A DNA stretch of 64,000 nt from positions 62,001 through 126,000 of the forward strand of contig JAVJVN010000016.1 of NCBI GenBank assembly GCA_040221055.1, read 5' to 3'. The DNA comes from Rhodothermales bacterium. Its GTDB lineage: Bacteria; Bacteroidota; Rhodothermia; Rhodothermales; UBA10348. Both the position numbers and the translations under genes were made by a program. Under the pieces are notes generated by a model. It did no database searches and was not told the origin of the DNA. It worked only from the letters and a program-made list of their open reading frames with translations. Numbering within the stretch: position 1 is the stretch's first letter; every line of letters begins with the position of its first letter. Below, piece by piece: positions 42,827 to 52,598 of the stretch.

Positions 42827-43386
42827 ATGATTTCGGCTTCTTTGTGATCCAACAGCTTGTCGATCTTGGCAATGTGCTTGTCGGTCAACTGCTGAAGCTG
42901 CTCCTCGGCCTCGTACTGCATGTCTTCGGGGAGGTTTTCCTCCGTCTGGGCCTTCTTGATCTCTTCTTTGGAGTTCCGGCGCACATTGCGGACTGCGATC
43001 TTGGCATCCTCTCCACGGATGCGGGCCGCTTTGGCCAGTTCGACCCGGCGCTCCTGGGAAAGGGGAGGCACGGGCAGTCGGATGAGCGATCCGTCATTCG
43101 ACGGATTGAGTCCGAGGTTTGCCGACTGGATGGCTTTCTCGACCTCGGCCAAGGCCGAACGGTCCCAGGGCTGTACGACCAACAGATCGGACTGTGGCGA
43201 GCTGATGCTGGCCATCTGGTTCAGCGGCGTGATGGAGCCGTAGTAATCCACCCGGATATTCTCCAGCATGGCAGGTGTGGCCCGGCCGGCGCGGATGGTC
43301 TTGAGTTCACCCAGCAGGTGCTCAATACTGGCATCCATGTGCTCTGACGCATCGTCCAGGATCAGTTGCAGTGATTCAGAAATCAT
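42817..43386 (-). CDS. frr: Ribosome recycling factor
   Basis: The 189-residue, mostly helical protein has [30 protein letters not shown] and [13 protein letters not shown]. It splits post-termination ribosomes with EF-G. It overlaps pyrH by 4 bases (ATGA), the conserved rpsB-tsf-pyrH-frr order. Confidence 0.97.
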   Translation of the reverse strand: MISESLQLILDDASEHMDASIEHLLGELKTIRAGRATPAMLENIRVDYYGSITPLNQMASISSPQSDLLVVQPWDRSALAEVEKAIQSANLGLNPSNDGSLIRLPVPPLSQERRVELAKAARIRGEDAKIAVRNVRRNSKEEIKKAQTEENLPEDMQYEAEEQLQQLTDKHIAKIDKLLDHKEAEIMEV

Positions 43387-44117
43387 GATGGTTCACTCCA
43401 ATAGACGGTAGTTCCGACGTTTTCACCTTGTACAACCCGCTTGAGGTTGCCTTGCGTATTCATGTTGAACACGATGATCGGCACGTGCGATTCCCGGCAC
43501 AACGTGAACGCCGTCATGTCCATGACCCGCAGGTTCTTGGCAATGACTTCCTCTCCGTCGACCGAATCGTATTTCCGTGCGTCGGGATCCTGCTCGGGGT
43601 CGGCGGTGAATATACCGTCCACCCGTGTGCCTTTCAGGATGACATCGGCGTCGATCTCCAGCGCGCGGAGGGCGGCGGCCGTATCGGTGGTAAAATACGG
43701 ATTTCCGGTTCCCGCGCCGAAGATCACGACCCGACCCTTCTCCAGGTGGCGGATGGCCCGGCGGGGAATGAAGGGCTCGGCGATCTCGTTCATGTTGAGT
43801 GCCGATTGCAGGCGGGTCTGCAGTCCATGCTGTTCCAACGCGTCCTGCAGGGCCATGGCGTTGATCATGGTGGCCAGCATGCCCATGTAATCCGCATGGG
43901 AGCGGGACATCCCGGCCGAACCATTGTGTACACCCCGGAAGATGTTGCCTCCACCAATGACAATGGCGACTTCCGTCCCCATGGCCACTACTTCCCGGAT
44001 ATCCTCCGCATAGCGGTTGATGACCCGCTCATCGATACCGAAGTTCTTCTCACCGAGCAGCGCTTCGCCGCTCAGTTTGAGGAGGATCCGGCGGTATGAG
44101 GGTTCCGGGTGGTCCAC
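43383..44117 (-). CDS. pyrH: UMP kinase
   Basis: The 244-residue protein has [21 protein letters not shown] and [15 protein letters not shown], typical of bacterial PyrH. It phosphorylates UMP to UDP. The start codon is GTG, overlapping the tsf stop as TAGTG. No in-frame ATG is better placed. Confidence 0.96.
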   Translation of the reverse strand: MDHPEPSYRRILLKLSGEALLGEKNFGIDERVINRYAEDIREVVAMGTEVAIVIGGGNIFRGVHNGSAGMSRSHADYMGMLATMINAMALQDALEQHGLQTRLQSALNMNEIAEPFIPRRAIRHLEKGRVVIFGAGTGNPYFTTDTAAALRALEIDADVILKGTRVDGIFTADPEQDPDARKYDSVDGEEVIAKNLRVMDMTAFTLCRESHVPIIVFNMNTQGNLKRVVQGENVGTTVYWSEPS

Positions 44118-44947
44118 TATTCACCCAAGGCGAACCGGGTGAAGCCGTGCACATCCACGTTGCGCGCCTTCAGCATCTGGGAGACCGTCTGGGAGGAATC
44201 CTTCACGAACGGCTGCTCGAGGAGGACGTTGTCCTTGTAGTACCGCTCCACCTTGCCCTGGGCAATCTTGTCGACGATCTGCGCCGGCTTGCCTTCGTTG
44301 AGCGCCGCGTCACGGGCGATTTCCATTTCCTTCTGTACCAGCTCGGCCGGGACATCGTCACGGGACGTGGCCACGGGGTTCATGGCTGCAGCCTGCATGG
44401 CTACGTCACGACCCGCGTCCTCGAGGTCGCCCGTTCCGGAAACATGGACCAGTACACCGAGACGGGAGCCGGGGTGGATGTAGGAAACAAGCTCTCCGTT
44501 GGAGACCGAGACCACGGCGACCTGCCGGACATCAATCTTCTCGCCGATCTTGCCGGTCATGTCCGTGAGGGCTTCACCCACGGTCCGGCCACCGGCCAGA
44601 TCCATGGTCAGCAGGGCCTCCCGGTCGGCAGGCTTCTGCTGCATGACGACATCGGCAATGCTGTCGGCAAACGCCTGGAAGTCTTCGTTGCGGGAAACGA
44701 AGTCCGTTTCGCAGTTCACTTCAACCATGATGGCCGTCGTGCGGTCAGCCGACTGTCGGGAGACAATCAGGCCCTCCTTGGCATCGCGGTCGGCACGATT
44801 GGCCGCAACCTTCTGGCCCTTCTTGCGAAGCAGGTCAATGGCGGCATCGAAGTCACCGTTGGCTTCCTGGAGTGCTTTCTTGCAGTCCATCATGCCGACG
44901 CCGGTCACATCACGGAGTTTCTTTACGTCTGAGGCGGAAATGGCCAT
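44117..44947 (-). CDS. tsf: Elongation factor Ts
   Basis: The 276-residue protein opens with the UBA-like domain ([19 protein letters not shown]). It has [13 protein letters not shown], which contacts EF-Tu. It recycles EF-Tu-GDP. It is 39 bases from rpsB. Confidence 0.97.
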   Translation of the reverse strand: MAISASDVKKLRDVTGVGMMDCKKALQEANGDFDAAIDLLRKKGQKVAANRADRDAKEGLIVSRQSADRTTAIMVEVNCETDFVSRNEDFQAFADSIADVVMQQKPADREALLTMDLAGGRTVGEALTDMTGKIGEKIDVRQVAVVSVSNGELVSYIHPGSRLGVLVHVSGTGDLEDAGRDVAMQAAAMNPVATSRDDVPAELVQKEMEIARDAALNEGKPAQIVDKIAQGKVERYYKDNVLLEQPFVKDSSQTVSQMLKARNVDVHGFTRFALGE

Positions 44948-44986
44948 GGAATCAGAATCGGTTTCGTGTTCAGGGAAAGGCGGGCC

Positions 44987-45835
44987 TTATTCTTCTTCTT
45001 CGGAAGAATCGTCGGCATCGGAAGTCTCGGTCTTCGTGCGGCGCTTCCGCTTGGGGGCTTCCTTGGCTGCGTTGGCCTCCGCGGCCTTCTTTTCCTTTTC
45101 CATCTTGGCTTCGGCTTCGGCCATGGAGCGCTCCTTGTCTCCTTCCTGGATGGCCTGGCTGATGACGGATGTGATCAGGTCGATGGACTTGACGGCATCG
45201 TCGTTGGCCGGAATGGGATAGTCGACCAGTTCCGGGTCACAGTTGGTATCGACGATGGCGATGATCGGGATGCCGAGCTTCTGCGCTTCCTGGACGGCAA
45301 TGTGCTCCCGGTTGATGTCCACGATGAAGATGGCGCCGGGCAGGCGGGCCAGGTTCTGGATACCGGACAGTACCGTCTGGAGCTTTTCACGCTCGCGGTT
45401 CTTCATGAGCCGCTCTTTCTTCTTGAGCTGGTCCATGGTACCGTCTTCTTCCATGCGCGCCAGGTCTTCCATGCGGCGGATGGACTTGCGGATGGTCTGG
45501 AAGTTGGTCAGCGTTCCACCCAACCAGCGCTCAACCACATACGGCGAATCGCAGGCTTCGGCGTGGCGGCGGATGACGTCGCGGCCCTGCTTCTTGGTAC
45601 CGGCGAAGAGGATCTTCTTTCCGCGCTTTGCAAGGCGGGTCACCGCATCGGCAGCCTCATCCAGGTACGCCTGGGTGTGGTTGATGTTGATGATGTGGAT
45701 CCCGTTGCGCTCCATGAAGATGTGATCGCGCATCTTCGGGTTCCAGCGGCTGGTGAGGTGGCCGAAGTGGGTACCGGCTTTCAGGAGATCTTCGATGGAG
45801 GCGCGGTGCGTCTCCGGGGCAGCTGTTTCGCTCAT
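44987..45835 (-). CDS. rpsB: Small-subunit ribosomal protein uS2
   Basis: The 282-residue protein has L-L-K-A-G-T-H-F-G-H-L-T-S-R-W-N-P-K-M and I-P-I-I-A-I-V-D-T-N-C-D-P. The last about 35 residues form a charged tail (E-A-P-K-R-K-R-R-T-K then D-S-S-E-E-E-E), an extension common in Bacteroidota. It begins the rpsB-tsf-pyrH-frr operon. Confidence 0.96.
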   Translation of the reverse strand: MSETAAPETHRASIEDLLKAGTHFGHLTSRWNPKMRDHIFMERNGIHIININHTQAYLDEAADAVTRLAKRGKKILFAGTKKQGRDVIRRHAEACDSPYVVERWLGGTLTNFQTIRKSIRRMEDLARMEEDGTMDQLKKKERLMKNREREKLQTVLSGIQNLARLPGAIFIVDINREHIAVQEAQKLGIPIIAIVDTNCDPELVDYPIPANDDAVKSIDLITSVISQAIQEGDKERSMAEAEAKMEKEKKAAEANAAKEAPKRKRRTKTETSDADDSSEEEE

Positions 45836-45947
45836 GGTTGTTGTATGTCGGGGTTGAGTCCGCTATACCTGTCATTCGCACGCCGAAACCCGGACGCGGA
45901 GTCCAGGCCACCCCGGTGTGCATCGAGGTATATGTGATGTAAGGAAC

Positions 45948-45972
45948 GGGCCCATCGCAAAACGATCGGCCC
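45948..45972. terminator. Hairpin downstream of rpsI
   Basis: GGGCCCATCG pairs with CGATCGGCCC (9 of 10) around a CAAAA loop, 15-40 bases after the rpsI stop. No T run follows. It may separate rplM-rpsI from rpsB. Confidence 0.4.
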
Positions 45973-45986
45973 ATCCGGAAAAAGTC

Positions 45987-46388
45987 CTAGCGCTTCGAGA
46001 ACTGGAAGCGTTTGCGGGCCTTGGGCTGTCCGTACTTCTTGCGCTCCACCATGCGCGGGTCGCGCGTCATGAAGCCGGCCGTACGAAGCAGGGGGCGAAG
46101 TTCTTCATTGAACTCCACGAGGGCACGGGAAATGCCCAGACGGATGGCTTCCGCCTGGCCCGTCATGCCGCCGCCGTGGGCGTTGACCACGACGTCGAAC
46201 GAGCCGGTGGTGTCCGTCACGTCGAACGGTGAGGTCAGGTTCTTCTGACGCCACACCGTCGGGAAGTATTCCGTGTACTCCCGCTTGTTGACGACGATCT
46301 TGCCGGAACCTCCCGGACGAAGGTACACACGGGCGACGGCGTTCTTGCGACGTCCGACGGCAGTGAATTGCTGAGGTGTTGTTGCCAT
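45987..46388 (-). CDS. rpsI: Small-subunit ribosomal protein uS9
   Basis: The 133-residue protein has [19 protein letters not shown] (without one residue) and the C-terminal [17 protein letters not shown] that reaches the P-site tRNA. It follows rplM by 15 bases. Confidence 0.96.
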   Translation of the reverse strand: MATTPQQFTAVGRRKNAVARVYLRPGGSGKIVVNKREYTEYFPTVWRQKNLTSPFDVTDTTGSFDVVVNAHGGGMTGQAEAIRLGISRALVEFNEELRPLLRTAGFMTRDPRMVERKKYGQPKARKRFQFSKR

Positions 46389-46403
46389 GGTATTCTGAGT
46401 CGG

Positions 46404-46847
46404 TTACAGTTCCAGCGCCTGGGGCTTCTGGGCCTCGTGGGGGTGCTCTGTACCGGCGTACACGTGTAGTTTCTTGATCATCTGGCGTCCCAGACTGTTC
46501 TTGGGCAGCATGCCCTTGACCGCGTTCTCCACGATGAACTCGGGCCGGATGTCGCGAACCTCTTTGGGCGAGCGACTGCGGAGTCCACCGGGATAGCGCG
46601 TATGACGGTAGTACACCTTGTCCGTTTCTTTCGAACCGGAAAAGCGGACCTTGTCGGCATTGATGACCACGACATGGTCACCCGTGTCGACGTGGGGCGT
46701 GAAGCTCGGCTTGTGCTTGCCGCGCAGGATGGCGGCGACCGTGCTGGCCAGTCGGCCCACGATCATGTTCTCGGCATCGACCACGTGCCAGGCACGTTGT
46801 ACTTCGGCCGGCTTCGCGCTGAAGGTTTTGAAGCTGTTGACGTCCAT
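46404..46847 (-). CDS. rplM: Large-subunit ribosomal protein uL13
   Basis: The start at 46847 gives 147 residues: [28 protein letters not shown], and [13 protein letters not shown]. An upstream in-frame start at 46877 would only add ten non-conserved residues. Confidence 0.95.
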   Translation of the reverse strand: MDVNSFKTFSAKPAEVQRAWHVVDAENMIVGRLASTVAAILRGKHKPSFTPHVDTGDHVVVINADKVRFSGSKETDKVYYRHTRYPGGLRSRSPKEVRDIRPEFIVENAVKGMLPKNSLGRQMIKKLHVYAGTEHPHEAQKPQALEL

Positions 46848-47199
46848 CGGGACAACCTGTCTTTGTAAATCGTGCAAACGCGGCCTGGTACGACGGGGAG
46901 GCGTATCCAGAAAAAACCGCAGACAACTAAAATAGCCATTTCACCACCATCCGTCAATGTGTTTCGCGGGTCGGTGGGACGACAGGCGGAGAAACTGTCC
47001 GGAATGGGGGCAAATCGGGTCGGTATGCACGCTTCAGGGGGGCAAAGGTTTGGTGCAGCCGCGTTTCTTCCGGCAATCTTAGAAATCGGGCCCCGGGCAG
47101 GTTGCGTTCCGGCCCGGGATGTGTCGTGATGAAAAGTGGGCCTGCGTTTATCGGTGAGCAGGCGCCGGGACCGTCACGATCACTCTCAACCCATCGCCC
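46848..47199. other. Divergent intergenic stretch between rplM and the sigma factor gene
   Basis: Apart from the rplM promoter (46927-46957), nothing recognisable is seen. The about 240 bases toward the sigma gene hold neither a convincing promoter nor an open frame. Confidence 0.6.
46927..46957 (-). promoter_or_regulatory. Promoter of rplM-rpsI
   Basis: On the minus strand TTGACG is followed after 20 bases (counted from TTG) by TATTTTAG, close to TAnnTTTG. It is about 80 bases before the rplM start. Confidence 0.6.
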
Positions 47200-47838
47200 A
47201 TGTCGTATCGCACTGAACTGCGGTCACTCGACTCACTGGCCTCCCACCTGCCTTTTGCCCTGGATGAAACCGAGCGCGTAAACGAAGCCTACAGTCGGTA
47301 CGTGGCCCACCCGGGACCGGCCGACGCCCGCCTCGTGGATTTGTGGACCTACTGCTATATCCGTCGCTACTTCCTCATCAAGTTCCTCCGGGAAACGGCG
47401 TTCCGCAGCTCCGAGCTGGAGCAGGTCGTGGAACGGACCTACAGAAAGGTCGAATCCCGTCGTCATCAACTGGAGCGCCTGGACAAATATGCCCAATGGG
47501 TCAGCGTCATCTGCCGCAATACGTATGTCAACTTCGTCTCGCGCCGCCGCACGGTTACGCCCCTCGAGTCGGTACCGCACCCTGCGGTCGAAATGCCAGA
47601 CGTTGAGCTGGATGTCGATGCCGGTGCCGTTTTCCTTGCCTTGACGGCGGCCATCGGCCGGCTTCCGGGCTTCCTGCAGCCCACGGCGCGCATGCGCTAC
47701 GTCGAGAACCTGTCCTACGAGGAGATTGCGCGCATTACCGGAAAGCGCGTGCCCACCATTCGTGCGTACGTCCACAAGATCTGTGCGCGATTCCGGAAGG
47801 ACCAGGGACTGTCTGCCTGGGCAGATCGGTACCTGTGA
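47200..47838 (+). CDS. ECF-type RNA polymerase sigma factor
   Basis: The 212-residue protein has a divergent sigma region 2 at about 45-115 (L-W-T-Y-C-Y-I-R-R-Y-F-L; W-V-S-V-I-C-R-N-T-Y-V-N-F). The region 4 helix-turn-helix is clear at about 165-195: Y-V-E-N-L-S-Y-E-E-I-A-R-I-T-G-K-R-V-P-T-I-R-A-Y. It redirects RNA polymerase to its own promoters. It sits on the opposite strand to neighbouring replication and ribosomal genes. The next gene, 57 bases on, encodes a membrane protein and is a candidate anti-sigma factor. Confidence 0.8.
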   Translation: MSYRTELRSLDSLASHLPFALDETERVNEAYSRYVAHPGPADARLVDLWTYCYIRRYFLIKFLRETAFRSSELEQVVERTYRKVESRRHQLERLDKYAQWVSVICRNTYVNFVSRRRTVTPLESVPHPAVEMPDVELDVDAGAVFLALTAAIGRLPGFLQPTARMRYVENLSYEEIARITGKRVPTIRAYVHKICARFRKDQGLSAWADRYL

Positions 47839-47895
47839 TTCATCAGGTTATGTTTCCCCGCGCACTGTGTCATACACGGGACAACCCCATCTGCC

Positions 47896-48711
47896 ATGAA
47901 ACTGTCTGACTCCATGCCGATCGCACTCTGGAACGCGGTACGTCGGGGCGCAATGCCATTCCGACGCCGGCGGGCATTGCGTGCCTTGCTCGTCGACGCG
48001 CGTCACCCGCTCGAGCCGGACAACGATGACAGGCTCATGGCATTCTGGGCCGTATTGGCCCGGACCGGCCTTCGGGACCACCAGGGTGAACTCCTGGATG
48101 CGGGTCGGCGGTTTGCCCGTCGCATGCAGCGGGATCCTCAGCGCCGGGCTGCCTGGACGCACATGCGACTGCGATTGGATGCACTGGAGGGGGCCCTCGA
48201 CGCACACGCCCATTTCGAACGGATATCGGGTCATCGGATTGAACCCGGCGAAACCGTCACGAATCGTCCGGCAGCGCGACACCATGTTCGCTCCCGCAAC
48301 CTCCGAAGCCCGGCACGGCGCGCCCTTCCGCGGCGCGGCATGCTCGCGACCCTGGCAGTCTGGCTGGTCCTGTTTACATGGACCAACACCACCGCCCCGG
48401 ACCCCTTCGCGTTCGAACCCGTCGGGCAGTCGGGCTACGCGTGGGAGCAGGTAGGCGAACGGACACGGGGCGCCACCCCGCTGCCGGCCGGGGGGGGGAC
48501 CGTGACCTATGCCGCGGCGCTGGAGCACGCCCGATCGGCGCGCTACACGTGGCTGGGACTGTTTCCCTCCTACGATGCCACCGTCCTCGGCGAGGCACGG
48601 GACATGATGGCCTTGGCCATTGAACAGGCGGATGGCGGGTATTCCGTCCCGGAGCAGGCCTACCGGACGCTGGACATCATAGACGGCCTGCTTGCCCAGG
48701 GCGCGCGTTAG
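47896..48711 (+). CDS. Membrane protein, putative partner of the ECF sigma factor
   Basis: The 271-residue protein has an arginine-rich cytoplasmic N-terminal part (about 1-147), one transmembrane helix at about 149-163 (L-A-T-L-A-V-W-L-V-L-F-T-W) and about 105 extracytoplasmic residues. This topology, next to a sigma gene, fits an anti-sigma factor, but no zinc-finger H-x3-C-x2-C is present. The family was not recognised. It overlaps convergent dnaN by 4 bases. Confidence 0.55.
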   Translation: MKLSDSMPIALWNAVRRGAMPFRRRRALRALLVDARHPLEPDNDDRLMAFWAVLARTGLRDHQGELLDAGRRFARRMQRDPQRRAAWTHMRLRLDALEGALDAHAHFERISGHRIEPGETVTNRPAARHHVRSRNLRSPARRALPRRGMLATLAVWLVLFTWTNTTAPDPFAFEPVGQSGYAWEQVGERTRGATPLPAGGGTVTYAAALEHARSARYTWLGLFPSYDATVLGEARDMMALAIEQADGGYSVPEQAYRTLDIIDGLLAQGAR

Positions 48712-49829
48712 GCGTAGGTGTTCAACATGACGGGCATGATGAGCATCATCATGGTTTCGCCGTCCTTCTGCTGGGCCGGCGTCACGACGCCTGCGCGATT
48801 CGGGGAGCTGAACTCGAACAGGACTTCCTCGGAATCCACGTTCTGGAGAACGTCCGTCAGGTACTGGGCATTGAACCCGATGACGAGCGCATCGCCCTGA
48901 TAGTCACACAGCACTTCTTCATGGGCCGAGCTGGAGCGCTCCAGATCCTCGGCTGAAATCCCGACCGTACCGCTTTCGACGGACAACCGGATCTGGTTGG
49001 TCATGGTCGAGGAATAGAGCGCCACGCGCTTTACTGCGGCAAGCATGGAATCCCGGTCGACCACCATTTTCTTGTCGTTGTCCACCGGAATGACCGCCTG
49101 GTAGTTGGGATACGGCTCATCGATCAACCGGGCCAGGACGCGGGACGATCCGAAGTCGAATCCGGCATATCCGCTGTCCACGATCAGACTGCACGGCCCG
49201 TCGGTCGCCACCTTGGCGGCGAGCGACATGGCTTTTTCCGGGACGATGAAGTCAATGTCCTCTTCCGACGTAAGGGCATCGAGGGTAAGCTTCACGAGGC
49301 TGCGTCCGTCCGTGGCCACGGCGCGACCGGAGTTCTTCGAGATCTGGAAATAGATGCCCATCATGGCCGGCCGCAGGGCATCCCGGCTGACGGCGAACTG
49401 GGTCTTGTGAATGGCCCGCTTGACAAGCGCCCCGTCGGTCTCAATGCGGGCACTGTCCGCAAGCTCGGGCAGGGCCGGATAGTCCGCACCGTCGAACCCG
49501 GCCATCTTGTACTCACCCTTGTCGGTCGTCACGAGGACGTTGAACTCCCCATCGGCCGAAAACTGGATGGGCAGGTCGGGCAGCGCCCGGAGGGTGTCAA
49601 TCAGTCGTTTCGCGGGCACGGCAACACGCGACGGTCCGGCGGTTTCCATGGTAACCGCAACCCGCTGGAGAATGGAGATCTCCAGGTCCGTTGCACTCAG
49701 GCGAAGTCCCCCGGCATCCTCTTCGAACAGGATGCATTCCAGGATGGGGAGTGTACTCTTGGACGGAACGGCTCCGCTGACAGTTTGAAGAGCTTTGAGC
49801 AGATCTGCGCTGGAAGCGGCGAATTTCAT
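48708..49829 (-). CDS. dnaN: DNA polymerase III beta subunit (sliding clamp)
   Basis: The ATG at 49829 gives 373 residues starting M-K-F-A-A-S-S-A-D-L-L-K-A-L-Q-T-V; an in-frame GTG at 49841 is less likely. Three clamp domains are present, with N-P-I-type features I-E-T-D-G-A-L-V-K-R-A-I-H-K-T-Q-F-A in the second and a C terminus ending L-I-M-P-V-M-L-N-T-Y-A. It holds polymerase on DNA. It follows dnaA by 56 bases, the classic origin-linked order. Confidence 0.96.
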   Translation of the reverse strand: MKFAASSADLLKALQTVSGAVPSKSTLPILECILFEEDAGGLRLSATDLEISILQRVAVTMETAGPSRVAVPAKRLIDTLRALPDLPIQFSADGEFNVLVTTDKGEYKMAGFDGADYPALPELADSARIETDGALVKRAIHKTQFAVSRDALRPAMMGIYFQISKNSGRAVATDGRSLVKLTLDALTSEEDIDFIVPEKAMSLAAKVATDGPCSLIVDSGYAGFDFGSSRVLARLIDEPYPNYQAVIPVDNDKKMVVDRDSMLAAVKRVALYSSTMTNQIRLSVESGTVGISAEDLERSSSAHEEVLCDYQGDALVIGFNAQYLTDVLQNVDSEEVLFEFSSPNRAGVVTPAQQKDGETMMMLIMPVMLNTYA

Positions 49830-49885
49830 GGCGGGTACCACATGATGACAGGATGGTGCAAGTTAACGTTCCGCTGCGGCCATGT

Positions 49886-51340
49886 CTACCCTGATCGGAC
49901 GTCCATTTTGTGACGGATTTCCTCGATCACGTCCCGGAAGGCCGCGTCGGTCTCAATCTGGTTCTCCACGCTCTGGTTCGCATGGATGACCGTGGAGTGA
50001 TCGCGCCCCCCGAAATGCAGGCCGATGGTCTTGAGGGAATGCGGGGTGAGTTGCTTCGAAAAGTACATGGCCACCTGCCGGGCTTGCACCACTTCCCGTT
50101 TCCGGGTCTTGGCGCGTACGAGGTCTTCGGCAATGTTGAAATACTCGCAGACCATTTTCTGGATCTGATCGATGGTCAGTGTGACCCGGGAGTCGCCCAT
50201 GAGGTCCTTGAGCACTTCGCGGGCCAGGTCCAGGTCGATCTCCCGGTTGTGCAGCGTGGCGTGTGCCAGCAAGCGGATGAGGGCCCCCTCCAGTTCGCGG
50301 ATGTTGCTGACAATGTTGCGCGCAATGAACTCCAGCACATCGTGGGCAATGTCAATGCCGTCTTCGATGGACTTGCGCCGCAGGATGGCCATCCGGGTTT
50401 CGAAGTCCGGTGCCTGGAGATCCGCCGACAGTCCCCACTGGAACCGGGACAGCAGCCGTTCCTCGATGCCCTGGATGTCCCGCGGCGCCCGGTCCGCAGA
50501 CAGCACGATCTGTTTGCCGCTCTGGTGCAGGGCATTGAAAATGTGGAAGAACTCCTCCTGCGTTTTTTCCTTTCCAGCGAAGAACTGGACATCATCAATG
50601 ATGAGCAGGTCGATTTGCCGGTAGAACATGGAAAAATCGCTGACCCGGTTGTGCTGGATGGCCTGCACGAACTCGTTCGTGAAACGCTCGCTTGAGATGT
50701 AGAGGACCGTGTCACCCGGCTGATTGGCCCGGATGTAGTTTCCGATGGCCTGGATGAGATGCGTCTTCCCGAGCCCCACCCCTCCATACAGCAGGAACGG
50801 GTTGAAGCTGGTGCTGCCGGGTTGCTGGGCGATGGCGAGGCTGGCGCTGCGGGCCAATCGGTTGCAATCGCCCTCGATGAACCGGTCGAAGGTGTAGTTG
50901 GCATTCAGCTGGCTGTCCACCTGAACCTTGCGGATACCGGGAATGACGAACGGGTTCGAAATGCCGCCATCGGTCTTCCGGGGCGCGAACCCCGTGACCG
51001 GCCGGGGTTCATTGGCCGGCTTCCGCGCCGGAAGATGCATGGTCTTGCCTTCGACGCCCTGGGCGACGTCCTCCTTGTGGATCTGTACGTCGTAGAAGAG
51101 CTTGCCCGATTCGCCCAGGACCTTCGTGATGGTCTTGCGGAGCAGCGTGAAGTAGTGCTCCTCCAGCCACTCGAAGTAGAAGCGACTGGGGAGCTGGATG
51201 GTCAGCTCTGCGACGCCGTCGGATTGTTCCATCCGGATGGGCCGGAGTGGCAGGAACCACGTGCGGAAACTCTGTCCACTGACGTTGTCCCGGATGATCT
51301 CCAGGCACTCGTTCCAGACCTGTTCCGCGGTACGCTCCAT
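49886..51340 (-). CDS. dnaA: Chromosomal replication initiator DnaA
   Basis: The 484-residue protein has domain I (V-W-N-E-C-L-E-I-I-R-D-N-V) and AAA+ domain III with Y-G-G-V-G-L-G-K-T-H-L-I-Q-A-I-G, Walker B L-L-I-I-D-D-V-Q-F-F and sensor motifs. Domain IV has the DNA-binding signature H-F-G-G-R-D-H-S-T-V-I-H-A. It opens the origin. Upstream non-coding DNA holds its boxes. Confidence 0.98.
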   Translation of the reverse strand: MERTAEQVWNECLEIIRDNVSGQSFRTWFLPLRPIRMEQSDGVAELTIQLPSRFYFEWLEEHYFTLLRKTITKVLGESGKLFYDVQIHKEDVAQGVEGKTMHLPARKPANEPRPVTGFAPRKTDGGISNPFVIPGIRKVQVDSQLNANYTFDRFIEGDCNRLARSASLAIAQQPGSTSFNPFLLYGGVGLGKTHLIQAIGNYIRANQPGDTVLYISSERFTNEFVQAIQHNRVSDFSMFYRQIDLLIIDDVQFFAGKEKTQEEFFHIFNALHQSGKQIVLSADRAPRDIQGIEERLLSRFQWGLSADLQAPDFETRMAILRRKSIEDGIDIAHDVLEFIARNIVSNIRELEGALIRLLAHATLHNREIDLDLAREVLKDLMGDSRVTLTIDQIQKMVCEYFNIAEDLVRAKTRKREVVQARQVAMYFSKQLTPHSLKTIGLHFGGRDHSTVIHANQSVENQIETDAAFRDVIEEIRHKMDVRSG

Positions 51341-51865
51341 GTTGACCCGCAGTCGGGAGGATGATTTACGTTTCAGTAAAAACTCTGGTCATGACAGGCA
51401 ACCCACCGTGCGGCAACGCCTTGGGCGCTGAGGTCCCTTGTAAACGGGTTCCCCACAATGCACCGTGCCGTGCGAATTCCCGACCAGAGGAGGGAGCCGG
51501 CCCGGGATTCCGGAGCCGGGTTCACACGGATGACATGTCGAAAAGCCTGCAAAACCTTGTATAACAAGTGGTTGCGGGTTCACGAGAGATACCCCGCCCC
51601 CGGATGATCGTGCAGACACGCCGTGCGTCCAGCCTGCACGGACGGTCCGTACACACCGGCTGTCCACAGGTTATCCACATGCCTCGGGAGTGTAGTGAAG
51701 CGGTGTCCGAAATTCAAGAGCAGGGGTTCCTTCACACGCTTTTCGGTGTTTTCAGAGGGCTGGTGTCGTTGCTATCGGGAACGGGACTGGCGTATATTGG
51801 ATGTTCTGTAGGTGCACGACGGAAGTCTGCACCGTGGGATCCATGCTGTAGACCAAGCGCCTGAC
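51341..51865. other. Probable chromosomal origin (oriC)
   Basis: This is a 525-base gap upstream of dnaA. It holds a perfect DnaA box TTATCCACA (51671-51679), a second box CTGTCCACA two bases before it (51660-51668) and TTCCCCACA (51449-51457, 7/9). It also has an AT-richer stretch at 51361-51390 and a palindrome CTTGT-ATA-ACAAG (51556-51568). Nearly all genes to the left (33-51 kb) are on the minus strand and all to the right are on the plus strand, as expected for two forks leaving this point. Box density is modest. Confidence 0.72.
51769..51800 (+). promoter_or_regulatory. Promoter of DUF177-rpmF-plsX-fab operon
   Basis: TTG at 51769-51771 and TATATTGG at 51793-51800 are 21 bases apart, the same spacing as the rpmB promoter, with one mismatch in the -7 element. 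It is about 65 bases before the DUF177 start. Confidence 0.55.
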
Positions 51866-52363
51866 ATGTTGCGTATCGACATCCGATCGATGAAGCCGGG
51901 GGTCCACGAGCGTACGCTCGAACCGACGGCAGCGGATCTGGACGTCGATCCGGATGCGTTCAAGGATATCCGTGCGGATGTCCGGATGGACTATTCCGGA
52001 ACGCGCATGCTGGTTTCCGTCAAGGTCTCGGCAACGGCCGTCCTGCGGTGCGATCGAACGCTCGTGCTGTTCTCCAAACATATTGAGGGCTCCTACGGTG
52101 TGCTTTTCGTGCCGCCGGAGTCCATTGATCCTGATACCGATGAGGACGACATCCGCCCGCTCCACGCGACGGATGAGGAAATCGACCTCACCGACATAGT
52201 ACGGGACACCTTGCTGCTGGCCGTTCCGGTGCGGAAAATCGCACCGGGCGCGGAAGACGCTGAAATACCCACCGTATTCGGCGAGCCTGAAGAGTCGGAG
52301 CCCGATCCCCGTTGGATTGCGCTCCAGAAGCTTCGGGACCAGGGCGAAGAGTCCAACCCGTAA
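51866..52363 (+). CDS. DUF177 (YceD) family protein
   Basis: The ATG at 51866 gives 165 residues. It has the family region V-S-A-T-A-V-L-R-C-D-R-T-L and later E-I-D-L-T-D-I-V-R-D-T-L-L-L-A-V-P, and lies directly before rpmF. YceD/DUF177 proteins are linked to 23S rRNA processing and fatty-acid synthesis control. It is the first gene of the operon, 16 bases before rpmF. Confidence 0.9.
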   Translation: MLRIDIRSMKPGVHERTLEPTAADLDVDPDAFKDIRADVRMDYSGTRMLVSVKVSATAVLRCDRTLVLFSKHIEGSYGVLFVPPESIDPDTDEDDIRPLHATDEEIDLTDIVRDTLLLAVPVRKIAPGAEDAEIPTVFGEPEESEPDPRWIALQKLRDQGEESNP

Positions 52364-52379
52364 ACAACCCCGACCAGTT

Positions 52380-52571
52380 ATGGCACATCCCAAACGGAAA
52401 CACTCCAAAGCCCGTTCACGCACACGCCGCGCCGTCTACTACGGTCGCCTGAAAGCGCCGACCACCATGGCCTGCGACAACTGCAATGAGACCAAGCTCA
52501 TGCACCGGGCCTGCCCGAATTGCGGTCATTACCGCGGCCGGAAGGTCGTTGAGCGCGCCGAATCGCTTTAG
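52380..52571 (+). CDS. rpmF: Large-subunit ribosomal protein bL32
   Basis: The 63-residue protein begins M-A-H-P-K-R-K-H-S-K-A-R and has a four-cysteine zinc ribbon C-D-N-C...C-P-N-C. Frames starting earlier are not conserved. It is 27 bases before plsX. Confidence 0.95.
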   Translation: MAHPKRKHSKARSRTRRAVYYGRLKAPTTMACDNCNETKLMHRACPNCGHYRGRKVVERAESL

Positions 52572-52598
52572 GCCTCCTCAACTTTCCGCTGCTGAACC

